A DNA stretch of 64,000 nt from Phycisphaeraceae bacterium (GTDB taxonomy: Bacteria > Planctomycetota > Phycisphaerae > Phycisphaerales > SM1A02): NCBI GenBank assembly GCA_019636755.1, contig JAHBWZ010000006.1, positions 124,001 to 188,000 of the forward strand. The letters run 5' to 3'. Of this stretch, positions 46,362-55,518 are shown piece by piece. The position numbers and the translations under genes are program-made. The notes under the pieces are model-generated. The model made no database searches. It saw only the letters and a list, made by a program, of their open reading frames with translations, and was not told where the DNA came from. Numbering within the stretch: the stretch's first letter is position 1; every line of letters begins with the position of its first letter.

Positions 46362-47807
46362 ATGAACTCCGACGCCCGCTACCGTTCACCGCTCGAGTCT
46401 CGATACGCCTCGCCGCAGATGCAGGCCATCTGGTCGCCGAGGCGGAAGTTCACGCTCTGGCGCCGGCTCTGGCTTGCCCTGGCGGAATCGGAACAGGAAC
46501 TCGGGCTGGACATCACGGATGCGCAGATCGCCGAACTCCGGGCGTGCGTCGACACCGTGGACCTGGAGGCGGCGGCCGCCTACGAACATCGCTTCCGGCA
46601 TGACGTCATGGCCCACATCCATGCGCTCGGCGACCAGGCACCCGCCGCGCGGCCGATCATTCACCTGGGCGCCACGAGCCAGTTCGTCGGCTGCAACGCG
46701 GAACTCATCCTGCTGCGCGACGCGCTCGAATTGACCGCCGGACGGGCGGCCGCCGTCGTCCTGGCCCTCGCCGGGCAATCGATCCGTCACCGGGACCTGG
46801 CGACGCTCTCGTTCACGCACTTCCAGCCCGCGCAGCCCACGACCGTCGGTCGCCGCGCCGCGCTGTGGGCACACGACATCGTCCTGGCGCTCGAGGACAT
46901 CGAGCATCGACTCCGGACGCTGCCGTTCCGCGGCGTAAAGGGCACCACGGGCACCCAGGCGTCCTTCCTTGCGCTCTTCGGCGGCGACCACGCGAAGGTG
47001 GAGGCGCTGGATCGCCGTGTCGCCGAACGCATGGGGTGGCCCCCGGAGCGCGTGCTCCTTCTCACGAGCCAGACCTATCCGCGCCTGATCGATGCACAGA
47101 TCCTCGCCTCGCTCGGCGTGCTCGCCGCCACCGTCCAGAAGTGCGCGACCGACCTGCGCCTCCTCGCGCACCGCCGCGAGGTCGAGGAGCCCTTCGGTCG
47201 GGAGCAGATCGGGTCCAGCGCCATGGCCTACAAGCGGAACCCGATGCGCTGCGAGCGGATCTGCGGCATGTGCCGGTTCGTGATCACGCTGGGTCACAGC
47301 GCCTTCGAGACCGCCGCGACACAGTGGCTCGAGCGGACGCTTGACGATTCCTCCAACCGACGGCTGATCCTTCCCGAGGCGTTCCTGGCCCTCGATGGCG
47401 CCCTCGAACTGATGCGCGAGGTCGCGACGGGAATGGTGGTGAACGAAGGGGTCGTCCGCCGCGGGCTCATGGACGAACTCCCGTTCATGGCGACGGAGAA
47501 CCTCCTGATGGCCGCCGTCGCAGCCGGTGCGGATCGGCAGGCAGCGCACGAGATCATCCGGCGTCACAGCCTGGCCGCCGCGGAGGCCGTCAAGACCGGC
47601 GGAAGGAATGACCTGCTCGACCGCCTGCGGACGGAGCCGGCATTCGCCGGCGTCGACCCGCGCCAATGGTCCGAAGCAGGGCTCGATCCGGTGGGATTCG
47701 TGGGCCGGGCACGGGAGCAGGTCGACCGATTCCAGGCAACCATCGTCCGCGCGGTCGCGGATCGATGGGCTCACCGTCTGCCCCCGACTGGTGCACCGAC
47801 GGTCTGA
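46362..47807 (+). CDS. purB: Adenylosuccinate lyase
   Basis: PurB acts twice in purine synthesis, cleaving SAICAR and adenylosuccinate with release of fumarate. The 481-residue protein shows the fumarase/aspartase fold. The signature GSSAMAYKRNPMRCERICG is near residue 290; HLGATSQFVGCNAELILLRD and SFTHFQPAQPTTVGRRAALW contain the catalytic base/acid residues. It is the long type found in eukaryotes and many bacteria. It starts at the ATG at 46362 and stands alone, divergent from an ECF sigma gene. Confidence 0.95.
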   Translation: MNSDARYRSPLESRYASPQMQAIWSPRRKFTLWRRLWLALAESEQELGLDITDAQIAELRACVDTVDLEAAAAYEHRFRHDVMAHIHALGDQAPAARPIIHLGATSQFVGCNAELILLRDALELTAGRAAAVVLALAGQSIRHRDLATLSFTHFQPAQPTTVGRRAALWAHDIVLALEDIEHRLRTLPFRGVKGTTGTQASFLALFGGDHAKVEALDRRVAERMGWPPERVLLLTSQTYPRLIDAQILASLGVLAATVQKCATDLRLLAHRREVEEPFGREQIGSSAMAYKRNPMRCERICGMCRFVITLGHSAFETAATQWLERTLDDSSNRRLILPEAFLALDGALELMREVATGMVVNEGVVRRGLMDELPFMATENLLMAAVAAGADRQAAHEIIRRHSLAAAEAVKTGGRNDLLDRLRTEPAFAGVDPRQWSEAGLDPVGFVGRAREQVDRFQATIVRAVADRWAHRLPPTGAPTV

Positions 47808-47821
47808 CGGCCCCGGGGGCA

Positions 47822-47835
47822 GCCGCCGTGGCGGC
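47822..47835 (+). terminator. Short GC hairpin after purB
   Basis: GCCGC (47822-47826) pairs with GCGGC (47831-47835), a five-base stem, 14 bases after the purB stop. No T-run follows. It is a weak terminator candidate. Confidence 0.25.
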
Positions 47836-47948
47836 GCCGATCCGCCGGGACGCCCCACGCCCGCCCCGCCCTCAAGTATCGTGGTGCAGGGGACTCTCGC
47901 GGAGGGTCCTGCCATGGAAGGCACCACGTTCAGGCCAGGAGTCACATC

Positions 47949-48134
47949 ATGCCCCTCGAAATGTACGACCGCCTCGTCAAGCTGGTTGAGTCCGCCGCCG
48001 AAGACGTCAAGAAGGCCGCGGGCGGCAACAAGGCCGCCGGCACCCGTGTCCGGAAGATCATGCAGGAAGTCAAGCAGGCCGCCCAGGAACTGCGGATGGG
48101 CGTGCTCGACACCCGCGAGAAGGAGGGCGCCTGA
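47949..48134 (+). CDS. Histone H1-like protein (Hc1 family)
   Basis: The 61-residue basic protein matches the Hc1 family of bacterial histone H1-like DNA-binding proteins. It has MYDRLVKLVESAAEDVKKAA followed by the signature NKAAGTRVRKIMQEVKQAAQ and ELRMGVLDTRE. The family was first seen in Chlamydia, where it condenses the nucleoid, and also occurs in Bacteroidota and Planctomycetota. This protein lacks the long Lys-rich tail of chlamydial Hc1. An AGGAGT ribosome-binding site lies five to six bases before the start. It stands alone between purB and the FabZ-like gene. Confidence 0.85.
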   Translation: MPLEMYDRLVKLVESAAEDVKKAAGGNKAAGTRVRKIMQEVKQAAQELRMGVLDTREKEGA

Positions 48135-48256
48135 TCCGCCGCTCGCGGATCGGTGCCGAGGCATGCCCTCATGACATCACGTGGCACGTCCCGTGCAAGG
48201 TCCGAGCGGCCGGCGCGGTGACGTGCCCGAGCGTCTGAACCCCGCCGAGAATCGCC

Positions 48257-48730
48257 GTGGCGCACCCTCTCCTGCTCGACCCGGCCACGATCCGCGCCGA
48301 CCACATCGTGGTCGACGCCGACGCGGTCGGACGGATGAACCCGCAGTGTGGTGGCATGCGGCAGCTTGACCACGTGGTGCATCTGGACCACGACACCGGC
48401 CTGATCGCCGGCATCAAACATGTCCGTCACGACGAGTTCTGGGTCCCGCTGCACATTCCCGGACGGCCGCTCATGCCCGGCGTGCTCATGATCGAAGCCG
48501 CGGCACAGCTCTCCAGCATCTACTTCCTCACGAAGAGCGACCCGGGCCGGTTCCTCGGGTTCGCGCGCTGCACGGATGTCGCGTTCCGGGGGCAGGTCGT
48601 GCCCGGCGACACCCTGGTCCTCGTCGCCAGGGAGATCTCCTGGTCCCCGCGCCGATTCGTCTGTGACACGCAGGCCATGGTGGATGGCCGGCTCGTCTAC
48701 GAGGGTCGGATCACGGGAATGCCGATCTGA
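48257..48730 (+). CDS. FabZ-like 3-hydroxyacyl-ACP dehydratase
   Basis: The 157-residue protein has the hot-dog fold active site of FabZ/FabA dehydratases: WVPLHIPGRPLMPGVLMIEA contains the catalytic His and the MIEAAAQL helix the acidic partner. FLGFARCTDVAFRGQVVPGD follows. It is the PQCGGM-type N-terminal variant (DAVGRMNPQCGGMRQLDHVV) common as an extra dehydratase paralogue in planctomycetes. So it may not be the housekeeping fatty-acid enzyme. The start is a GTG. It abuts manA (TGAGTG junction). Confidence 0.85.
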   Translation: MAHPLLLDPATIRADHIVVDADAVGRMNPQCGGMRQLDHVVHLDHDTGLIAGIKHVRHDEFWVPLHIPGRPLMPGVLMIEAAAQLSSIYFLTKSDPGRFLGFARCTDVAFRGQVVPGDTLVLVAREISWSPRRFVCDTQAMVDGRLVYEGRITGMPI

Positions 48731-49780
48731 GTGGATGACCGGACCGCCCAGCCGCCGGGCCGGTCCGCCGCGCCCATGTCGCCACTGCGATTCCACCCCA
48801 TCCTCGTTCCCCGCGTCTGGGGTGGGACCCGGCTCAGCCGGTGGGGCCGACCCCAGCCTCCGGGGACTGTGATCGGTGAATCCTGGGAGATCGCGGACCT
48901 GCCGGACGAGGTCGCCGGCGGCCGGAGCGTGGTCGCGGAGGGCCCGCTGGCCGGGCGAACGCTCCGCGCCCTGGTCGACGGAGACCCGTCGGGTCTGCTC
49001 GGCGCCGCCGCCCGGTGGCCTGGCGGCGGTTTCCCCCTGCTCGTCAAGCTGCTCGACGCCACGGAGAACCTCTCGGTCCAGGTGCACCCGTCGCCGGCGT
49101 GGGCCGCCGCCCATCCCGACGCACACCTCAAGTCCGAAGCATGGGTCGTTCTCGACGCGGTGCCCGGGTCGGTCCTGTATGCGGGGCTCAAGCCGGGGAT
49201 CTCGCGCCGCCGGTTCGCGGAGGCGGTCGTCGAGCAGGCGGTGCCGGACATCCTGGAGCGCTTCGACGCACGGCCCGGTCTCTGCGTCTACCTGCCCAGC
49301 GGGATCTGTCATGCGCTCGGGGGCGGGATCCTGGTGGCCGAGGTGCAGACGCCGAGCGATACGACCTACCGGATCTTCGACTGGCACCGTGCCGGGCGGG
49401 CGCTGCATGTTGCCGAGGCACTCGCGTGCATCGACCTGGCCGCCCGTCCGGTCATCGGGCCGATCGGCAGTGCGTTCGAAGTCGGCGCGCTGCGCACGGA
49501 GGTCCTTGCCCGCTGCGACTACTTCGTCATTCACCGGATCGAGTCCAGGCAGGCCGCCGTCTACGAGATCGAGACGGAGAACCGCCCCGTGATACTCCTG
49601 CTCGTCGCGGGTGAGGGGACGCTGACGACGGAGTCCTGCGGCGACAGCACACTCAGGCTGACGCGCGGTACGGTGGTTCTCCTTCCCGCGTCGGTCCGTG
49701 ACGGCACGCTGCATCTGTCCGCGGGAACGGCGCTGCTGGAGATCCGCGTTCCTGTCCCGACCGGGAACCTGCTCGCATGA
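48731..49780 (+). CDS. manA: Mannose-6-phosphate isomerase, class I
   Basis: ManA interconverts fructose-6-phosphate and mannose-6-phosphate for sugar-nucleotide supply. The 349-residue cupin protein has VPRVWGGTRLSRWG, the zinc ligands in ENLSVQVHPSP and HLKSEAWVVLDAVPG, and the third in LPSGICHALGGGILVAEVQT. The short length fits the bacterial type I form. I used the GTG directly after the fabZ-like stop; the ATG at 48776 is a good alternative and gives a more typical N-terminus. It overlaps the following beta-helix gene by ATGA. Confidence 0.9.
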   Translation: MDDRTAQPPGRSAAPMSPLRFHPILVPRVWGGTRLSRWGRPQPPGTVIGESWEIADLPDEVAGGRSVVAEGPLAGRTLRALVDGDPSGLLGAAARWPGGGFPLLVKLLDATENLSVQVHPSPAWAAAHPDAHLKSEAWVVLDAVPGSVLYAGLKPGISRRRFAEAVVEQAVPDILERFDARPGLCVYLPSGICHALGGGILVAEVQTPSDTTYRIFDWHRAGRALHVAEALACIDLAARPVIGPIGSAFEVGALRTEVLARCDYFVIHRIESRQAAVYEIETENRPVILLLVAGEGTLTTESCGDSTLRLTRGTVVLLPASVRDGTLHLSAGTALLEIRVPVPTGNLLA

Positions 49781-51042
49781 CCGGTCCGCGGCTCGAACCC
49801 CTCCCCGCCCGGCCATGGACCCGTGACGCCGTCCACCGGGCGATCGCGACGGTCGCGCTGATGCTCGCCCTGGCCTCCGCGGTCCCGGCCGCTGCCACGC
49901 CGACACAGCACCTCGTGCGTCCGGGACAGGACTGGCTCCGGATCGCGCACCGCGCCTCGCCCGGGGACGAGATCCTCCTCATGCCGGGACGCCATCTCGG
50001 CGGAACACTCGAGCATGTCCGTGGAACGGAGCAGCGCCCGATCTCCATCCGGAGCGCCGATCCGCGGAGGCCGGTCGAGATCGAGACCTCGCTGCACGGC
50101 CTGCGACTGCGCCACTGCGCGCACCTGCGACTCGAACGGCTTCAGATCGCCGGGGCGCGCATCGCAGGCATCGTCCTGGAGGGAGATCCCTCGGACGATC
50201 CCGACCGCGTCATGCGCGACATCACGCTCCGTGACGTGACGATCCAGCGCACGGGCCCGTCAGGACAGCGACACGGCGTGATCGTGCGTCACGGTTCGCA
50301 GATCAGGCTCGAGCACATCACGATCGAAGGCTGGGCCGGCAGCGCGATCGAGGCAATCGGCGTGAACGCACTCGTGGTCGAACGCGCGCTCCTGCGCGGA
50401 CTCGACGGATTCTCCCAGCAGAACGGCATCCGACTGAGGGGCGGTACGTCCAACGTGATCCTCCGCCACATCACGCTCGTGGATTGCGGGGAACAGGGGC
50501 TGGTCTTCGGCGGTGCCAGCCGCCCGGATGAGCAGCGGCTGACTCCCGACGACACCGACGCACTCGAGGCCCACGATGTCGAGGTCGAGAACATCCTGAT
50601 CGAGCGCGTCCAGGCCGCATTCGCATTCATTCATGCCGGACGTGTCACGATCCGGAACTCGACCGTCGTCCATCCGACGCGATTCGTCGCCTCGATACGC
50701 CGGGAGCGGGAAGAGCCTGAATTCGGTGATCCCCGTGACTGCCTCATCGCACGCTGCATCGTGGTATGGAAAGCCGGCGAGATCACCTCGCTCACCCATC
50801 TCGGGCGCCGTGCGACGGTGGACGGCATCGCGCTGGAAGAGAACCTCTGGTGGGAGGTGCCGGATGGACCAGGTCCGATGCCCGGCGAGGTCGCGTCAGC
50901 ACGACGTCGGCCCACCGACTGGCCCGGGCGGGAAGTCCTGCCACAGCTCACGACGGTCGATCCGGACCTCGGGCCGGATCGACGGCCCAGGGCGACGGCC
51001 GCCGAGGGATTCGGCGCCCGGGACGTCCCCGCATGGGAATAA
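49777..51042 (+). CDS. Exported right-handed beta-helix protein
   Basis: The 421-residue protein starts at an ATG overlapping the manA stop. It carries a signal peptide (ATVALMLALASAVPAAATP). The mature chain has the short repeated strands of a parallel beta-helix, for example ILLMPGRHLGGTLEHVRG, MRDITLRDVTIQRTG, ILRHITLVDCGEQGLVFG and RVTIRNSTVVHPT. Such proteins are often polysaccharide lyases or pectin-type glycan binders, but no catalytic set is recognisable. Coupling with manA hints at an envelope or extracellular polysaccharide role, by inference only. Confidence 0.82.
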   Translation: MTGPRLEPLPARPWTRDAVHRAIATVALMLALASAVPAAATPTQHLVRPGQDWLRIAHRASPGDEILLMPGRHLGGTLEHVRGTEQRPISIRSADPRRPVEIETSLHGLRLRHCAHLRLERLQIAGARIAGIVLEGDPSDDPDRVMRDITLRDVTIQRTGPSGQRHGVIVRHGSQIRLEHITIEGWAGSAIEAIGVNALVVERALLRGLDGFSQQNGIRLRGGTSNVILRHITLVDCGEQGLVFGGASRPDEQRLTPDDTDALEAHDVEVENILIERVQAAFAFIHAGRVTIRNSTVVHPTRFVASIRREREEPEFGDPRDCLIARCIVVWKAGEITSLTHLGRRATVDGIALEENLWWEVPDGPGPMPGEVASARRRPTDWPGREVLPQLTTVDPDLGPDRRPRATAAEGFGARDVPAWE

Positions 51043-51158
51043 CGGCACCCGCTCCCGCGTCTCTGCAGCCGAGTCCGGTCGCCGCCGGGCGGATGGCGAT
51101 CGACGACTGAACGCGAACGGCGCCGAACACCTCGGCCCGACTGCCCGGAGCATCGACC

Positions 51159-51758
51159 GTGAGCCGACTGACCGAGTCAGCGCTTCGACGCTGGATGGAG
51201 GACCTCGGGCCATCGCTGGTCATCCTGAGCGCCGGGATCTGCCGGGATCGGCATCGGGCCGAGGAGATCGTGCAGGAAGCGTTCGTCAAGCTGTGGCGCT
51301 CACCGCCCGACGCGGGCGAGATCGCGTACCGCTCCTGGCTGAAGCGGGTGGTCACCAACCTGTCGATCAACGCGCTGACACGGACACGGCGGACGGCACC
51401 GCTTCCGGAATCCGGGCAGGAACCCGCCTCGCCCGGTCAGCGGGCCCCCTATGCCGCCCTGGACGACCGGGAAGACATGGAGCGACTGCGGACGGCGCTC
51501 GATCGACTGGATCCGCAGAAGCGCAGCATCCTCGTGCTGCGCGCCCTGGAAGGCCTCTCCTACGACGAGATCGCGACGCATCTCGGTGTGCCGATCGGCA
51601 CCGTGATGAGCCGGTTGAACCGCGCCCGCACCAGTCTCATGGCGATCATGGACGCGATGGCGACCGGCGCGCCACCGGCCGATACCTCCGATGCCTCCGG
51701 CACCTCCGACGCCGCGGATGCGCGGCCGTACCCGTTCCCCCGTTCACACATCGCGTGA
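51159..51758 (+). CDS. ECF sigma factor
   Basis: The 199-residue protein is the third sigma factor of the window. Region 2 contains ICRDRHRAEEIVQEAFVKLW and SWLKRVVTNLSINAL. Region 4 contains LVLRALEGLSYDEIATHLGV and PIGTVMSRLNRARTSL. The C-terminus has a Ser/Thr/Asp/Ala-rich tail of about 40 residues beyond the family end. The start is a GTG at 51159. A zf-HC2 anti-sigma gene lies 63 bases downstream. Confidence 0.9.
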   Translation: MSRLTESALRRWMEDLGPSLVILSAGICRDRHRAEEIVQEAFVKLWRSPPDAGEIAYRSWLKRVVTNLSINALTRTRRTAPLPESGQEPASPGQRAPYAALDDREDMERLRTALDRLDPQKRSILVLRALEGLSYDEIATHLGVPIGTVMSRLNRARTSLMAIMDAMATGAPPADTSDASGTSDAADARPYPFPRSHIA

Positions 51759-51821
51759 CCGCTGCAGGACACCCGTCATCGGTTCCTTCACCTGCACACC
51801 CCGTCACCCTGGACCTGGCCA

Positions 51822-52721
51822 ATGAACGCGTTCGACTGCACCGACATCCTCGCCCTGCTCTCCGGTATCGTCGATGGTGAACTCAAGGAACCGGAACGAC
51901 ACGGGGTGGAGCGCCATCTCGCGGGCTGCGCCGCATGCCGCGATCTGGTGGACCGGGCGGAGTCTCTGGATGCCCTTGTCGTGAGCGACGCGGTCCTGAC
52001 GGCCGGTTCAGAACCGTTCGGAGCAGCATCGCGATCCACGGTGCTGGCGCAGACATCGCGCGCCCGCGGCGTGCATCGCGCCGGCCTGGTCGGCTGGTCC
52101 GGCTGGCTCGTCGCCGCCGCGGTGCTCGGGGCGGCGGTGATCCTGCCGACGCTTCGCCCCTCCGGGACAACGTCGCAGGACGGCGTGATCGCGCCGAGCG
52201 CCGATCGCGGCACGTTCGCCGGCGGCACCGGGACGTCGAGGATCACGGGATCCGGCGTTTCCGGTGCACCCGGCCCGACCGGTGCCTCCAGTGCATCCTG
52301 GAAGCGGAGCTGGACATGGGATGGTGACTCCAGCGCTGCGACCGAGCGGGAGGCGGAAGCGTTCCGGCACTCATCGCTCCGGACCGACCTCGAGTCGCTT
52401 CATGCCGCGGCAGCCCTGATCGAACTCCTGTTCGACGGCGACCCGGAGGGGCGCGAGTTCCAGGACTTCGCGATGATCCAGCGGGCGCGGGAGATTTCGC
52501 TCTACGACGATCTCGCCGCTCGACTGGCACGCGTCCGCCTGCTGCTCGAGCCGACGGACGCGAGCATGGTGATCGCGATGGAGGGCCTGCTGTTCCGGCT
52601 CGTCGGTGGTCCGCTCGAACGGGAAGACCTCGACGAGATCGCGCAGATCGTGCAGTCGCTGGATCTTGCTGCACGACTGCGGCGCATCGCCGACGCGCAG
52701 CTCGCTCGTCGGACGATCTGA
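51822..52721 (+). CDS. Zinc-binding anti-sigma factor with membrane helix
   Basis: The 299-residue protein starts with a zf-HC2 anti-sigma domain: SGIVDGELKEPERHGVERHL then AGCAACRDLV, giving the HxxxCxxC zinc motif near residues 32-39. One transmembrane helix lies near residue 98 (GWLVAAAVLGAAVILPTLRP). A low-complexity Ser/Gly/Thr stretch and a helical exported domain follow (LRTDLESLHAAAALIELLFD, EDLDEIAQIVQSLDLAARLR). It follows the ECF sigma gene and should bind it. Confidence 0.88.
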   Translation: MNAFDCTDILALLSGIVDGELKEPERHGVERHLAGCAACRDLVDRAESLDALVVSDAVLTAGSEPFGAASRSTVLAQTSRARGVHRAGLVGWSGWLVAAAVLGAAVILPTLRPSGTTSQDGVIAPSADRGTFAGGTGTSRITGSGVSGAPGPTGASSASWKRSWTWDGDSSAATEREAEAFRHSSLRTDLESLHAAAALIELLFDGDPEGREFQDFAMIQRAREISLYDDLAARLARVRLLLEPTDASMVIAMEGLLFRLVGGPLEREDLDEIAQIVQSLDLAARLRRIADAQLARRTI

Positions 52722-52730
52722 GACGACCGT

Positions 52731-52751
52731 GCCGCGCAGCAACTGCGCGGC
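52731..52751 (+). terminator. Hairpin after the third sigma/anti-sigma pair
   Basis: GCCGCGCAG (52731-52739) pairs perfectly with CTGCGCGGC (52743-52751) around a CAA loop, nine bases after the anti-sigma stop. There is no T-run. Stem perfection and position make it a likely transcription end. Confidence 0.5.
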
Positions 52752-52821
52752 GTCGGGACTCGGGCCCGGCGACTCGCGGAACGGCCCTTTCGCATCACGG
52801 CCACGGCCTGACGTGCACACC

Positions 52822-52850
52822 TTGCGGGATACCGCCCGCTTCCGTAGACT
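52822..52850 (+). promoter_or_regulatory. Promoter-like pair directly before a start codon
   Basis: TTGCGG (52822-52827) is followed after 17 bases by TAGACT (52845-52850). Only six bases separate the latter from the ATG at 52857, and no ribosome-binding site is present. This would give a leaderless transcript. Confidence 0.4.
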
Positions 52851-52856
52851 CGCGGC

Positions 52857-53171
52857 ATGCGGATCGACGGCTCACTCTCGCTGCACGCCGCTCGCGCCTA
52901 TGGAGTCTCTCCGGGTCACGCGGCCGGCACATCGCGCCTCCCGGCGCCGGACGGCACCGGCGCGATCGCTCCCACCCAGGCTGCGTCCCGCACTGGTACG
53001 CGTGATGTCCACGCGATCGTGGGCGGCCGTGTGCCCGGCGGTGTCGAGTTCGAGCGACCGTCCATTCCCGCCGCAGCACTGCAGGGGCTGTCGCTCTACA
53101 CGCGCGCTGCCGATCGCGTCGAGGCAGCCACCGGCATCTCGCTCGGCCGTTCGCTCGACGTTCGCGGCTGA
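52857..53171 (+). CDS. Small unrecognised protein upstream of eda
   Basis: The 104-residue protein has no signal peptide or membrane segment. The C-terminal third looks most ordered: VGGRVPGGVEFERP and LSLYTRAADRVEAATG, then SLGRSLDVRG. I remember similar short proteins with an LYT..AD..AAATG..GR..D pattern from planctomycetes, but no function is attached. It ends nine bases before the eda start, so both are probably one transcript. Confidence 0.6.
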   Translation: MRIDGSLSLHAARAYGVSPGHAAGTSRLPAPDGTGAIAPTQAASRTGTRDVHAIVGGRVPGGVEFERPSIPAAALQGLSLYTRAADRVEAATGISLGRSLDVRG

Positions 53172-53180
53172 TTCCTCCCG

Positions 53181-53834
53181 ATGAGAACCGACGACTTCCT
53201 TCGCCACCTGCGCCACGAGCGTGCAAGCGCCATCATCCGCGCGCAGGACGCCCGGGTGGCGAAGGCAGCGATGGATACGGCGGTCGAAGCGGGGTTCCGG
53301 ATCATCGAGTTCACGCTGACAACTCCCGACGCATTCGGACTCATCCGCGACTTCGCGGCCCGTCCCGGCCTCATCGTCGGTGCCGGGACCGTACTGACGG
53401 AGAAGGACGCGGAAGGTGCCGTCACGGCCGGCGCGTCGTTCCTTGTGTCACCGGTGGTCGATCCTGCGGTCATCCGGAAGGCCGGGCAACTCGATGTCCC
53501 GATGATCCCAGGGACCTTCACGCCGACGGAGATGCTCCTGGCCCACCGCAGCGGCGCGCCGCTCGTCAAACTCTTCCCCGGTCCGGAGGGCGGGCCACGG
53601 TACGTCCGCTCGATCCTCGCGCCGTTGCCGTTCCTCCGGATCTTCCCGACGAACGGTGTGCATCTGAACAACGCGGCCGCGTACCTCCGCCACGGATCCT
53701 TCGCCGTGGGATTCACGAATGCCCTCTTCGATCCGGCGGAACTCGCGGCCGGGGACGTCAGCCGCGTGGGGGAGCGCGGCGCGAAGCTGCTGCATGAGAT
53801 CCGGGCCTTCCGCCACCAGTCCGGGGATCAGTAG
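53181..53834 (+). CDS. eda: KHG/KDPG aldolase
   Basis: Eda splits 2-keto-3-deoxy-6-phosphogluconate into pyruvate and glyceraldehyde-3-phosphate, or 4-hydroxy-2-oxoglutarate. The 217-residue TIM barrel has RIIEFTLTTP (Glu43, proton transfer), IVGAGTVLTEKDAEGAV and the Schiff-base Lys in VKLFPGPEGGP near residue 130. The phosphate-binding loop reads PTNGV instead of the usual PTGGV. The 3' end overlaps the convergent proS end by seven bases. Confidence 0.92.
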   Translation: MRTDDFLRHLRHERASAIIRAQDARVAKAAMDTAVEAGFRIIEFTLTTPDAFGLIRDFAARPGLIVGAGTVLTEKDAEGAVTAGASFLVSPVVDPAVIRKAGQLDVPMIPGTFTPTEMLLAHRSGAPLVKLFPGPEGGPRYVRSILAPLPFLRIFPTNGVHLNNAAAYLRHGSFAVGFTNALFDPAELAAGDVSRVGERGAKLLHEIRAFRHQSGDQ

Positions 53835-55366
53835 GACTTCGCCCAGACGACCCGCTTCGGACTCGGGCGACCCGAGAAGGGACACGTTCCCGGCTCATCG
53901 TCCCCGCCGCCGGGCGGAATGCAGCGGATCGTGACGCCGAGATCCTCGTTGAGGCGCCGCTCCACCTCGGCGTCACCGGACCAGTGCGCCAGCGCGAAGC
54001 CTCCATGGATCGGCGTCGGAGCACCATCGGGCGCTTCCGGCGGTGTGAAGAATGCCCGGAAATCCTCGGCCGAATCGATACGGACCGTGTGCTCTTCCCG
54101 GAACGCCAGTGCCCGCTGCGCGATGGCGGACTGAATCTCCTCGAGAATCCCGGCCACGCGATCGATGAACTCGGCGCGCGGGACCGCGACCTTCTCGGAC
54201 GCGGGCCGATCACGGCGACCCATGAATACCGCGTCCTGGGCAATGTCACGCGGGCCGATCTCCAGCCGGATCGGACAGCCGCGCCGGACCCATGACCACG
54301 ACTTCTCCCCTCCTCGAATGTCCCGTTCATCGACCTCGACCTCGACGGGACGACCGCCGTACTGAACGCGCCTGAGATCAGCGGCAAGGGCGTGACACCA
54401 GTCGTACACGTGCTGCGGATTCTCCGCCTTGAACGCGACGGGGAGAATGACGACGTGTGCGGGCGCGAGTCTCGGCGGGAGCACGAGTCCATCGTCATCC
54501 GCGTGCGCCATGATCAGTCCGCCGATGAGGCGCGTCGACACCCCCCAGGATGTCGTCCATGCATGGACACGCTGTCCGTGCTCATCCAGGAACTGGATGT
54601 CCGAGGCCCTGGCGAAGTTCTGCCCGAGGAAGTGGCTTGTCCCTGCCTGCAGTGCCTTCCGATCCTGCATCATCGCTTCGATGCAGAAGGTCTCGACCGC
54701 GCCCGGGAAACGCTCTCCCGGCGACTTCCGCCCGGTCAGCACCGGGAGCGCCATCTCGGTCCGGGCGAAGTCGGCGTAGACATCCAGCATCTGCATCGTC
54801 TCTGCCATGGCCTCGTCAGCCGTGGCATGGGCGGTGTGACCCTCCTGCCACAGGAATTCGGCGGTCCGCAGGAATATCCGCGTACGCATCTCCCACCGGA
54901 CGACGTTCGCCCACTGATTGATCAGCAGCGGCAGATCTCGATAGGACTGGACCCACTTCGCGAACATCGCGCCGATGATCGTCTCACTGGTCGGACGGAC
55001 GATCAGCGGTTCGTCAAGGCGCGCATCCGGATCCGGGACGAGCCCCCCATGTTCACCGGGGATGAGCCGATGGTGGGTCACGACGGCGCACTCCTTGGCG
55101 AAGCCCTCGACATGTTCCGCCTCCTTCTCGAGGAAGGAGAGCGGGATGAAGAGCGGGAAGTACGCGTTGCGGTGGCCCGTCGCCTTGAAGCGCGCGTCGA
55201 GGGACCGCTGGATGTTCTCCCAGATCGCGTAGCCCCATGGCTTGATGACCATGCACCCGCGGACCGGGCTGTTCTCCGCGAGATCAGCGGCGCGGATCAC
55301 CTGCTGATACCACTCCGGGTAGTTCTCTTCGCGGGTCGGGGAGATCGCCGTGCGGGGCGTAGCCAT
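53828..55366 (-). CDS. proS: Prolyl-tRNA synthetase (archaeal/eukaryotic type)
   Basis: ProS charges tRNA-Pro. The 512-residue protein is the short ProRS form without the editing insertion, as in archaea and eukaryotes. Class II motifs are motif 1 in NIQRSLDARFKATGHRNAYF, motif 2 in NVVRWEMRTRIFLRTAEFLW and motif 3 region SWGVSTRLIGGLIMAHADDD. The C-terminal extension ends in RVVWAKSY, with a Cys-containing region (CPFSGRPSP). I chose the ATG at 55366 (MATPRTAISPTREENYPEWY); the frame is open upstream without family match. The end overlaps the eda end. Confidence 0.95.
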   Translation of the reverse strand: MATPRTAISPTREENYPEWYQQVIRAADLAENSPVRGCMVIKPWGYAIWENIQRSLDARFKATGHRNAYFPLFIPLSFLEKEAEHVEGFAKECAVVTHHRLIPGEHGGLVPDPDARLDEPLIVRPTSETIIGAMFAKWVQSYRDLPLLINQWANVVRWEMRTRIFLRTAEFLWQEGHTAHATADEAMAETMQMLDVYADFARTEMALPVLTGRKSPGERFPGAVETFCIEAMMQDRKALQAGTSHFLGQNFARASDIQFLDEHGQRVHAWTTSWGVSTRLIGGLIMAHADDDGLVLPPRLAPAHVVILPVAFKAENPQHVYDWCHALAADLRRVQYGGRPVEVEVDERDIRGGEKSWSWVRRGCPIRLEIGPRDIAQDAVFMGRRDRPASEKVAVPRAEFIDRVAGILEEIQSAIAQRALAFREEHTVRIDSAEDFRAFFTPPEAPDGAPTPIHGGFALAHWSGDAEVERRLNEDLGVTIRCIPPGGGDDEPGTCPFSGRPSPKRVVWAKSY

Positions 55367-55518
55367 GGGGGAATCCGGAGTCTCGGTGGGTGGACGGTCC
55401 GGCAGCACGGCACTGCCGGGAGCCCCGCAGTCTCGCCGCCCGGTTGTCCCGCCGCAAGCGGCGGCGGTGCGCCCGGGGGCCTGGACAGGCATAATCCCCA
55501 GCGGAGCACGCCGCCGGA

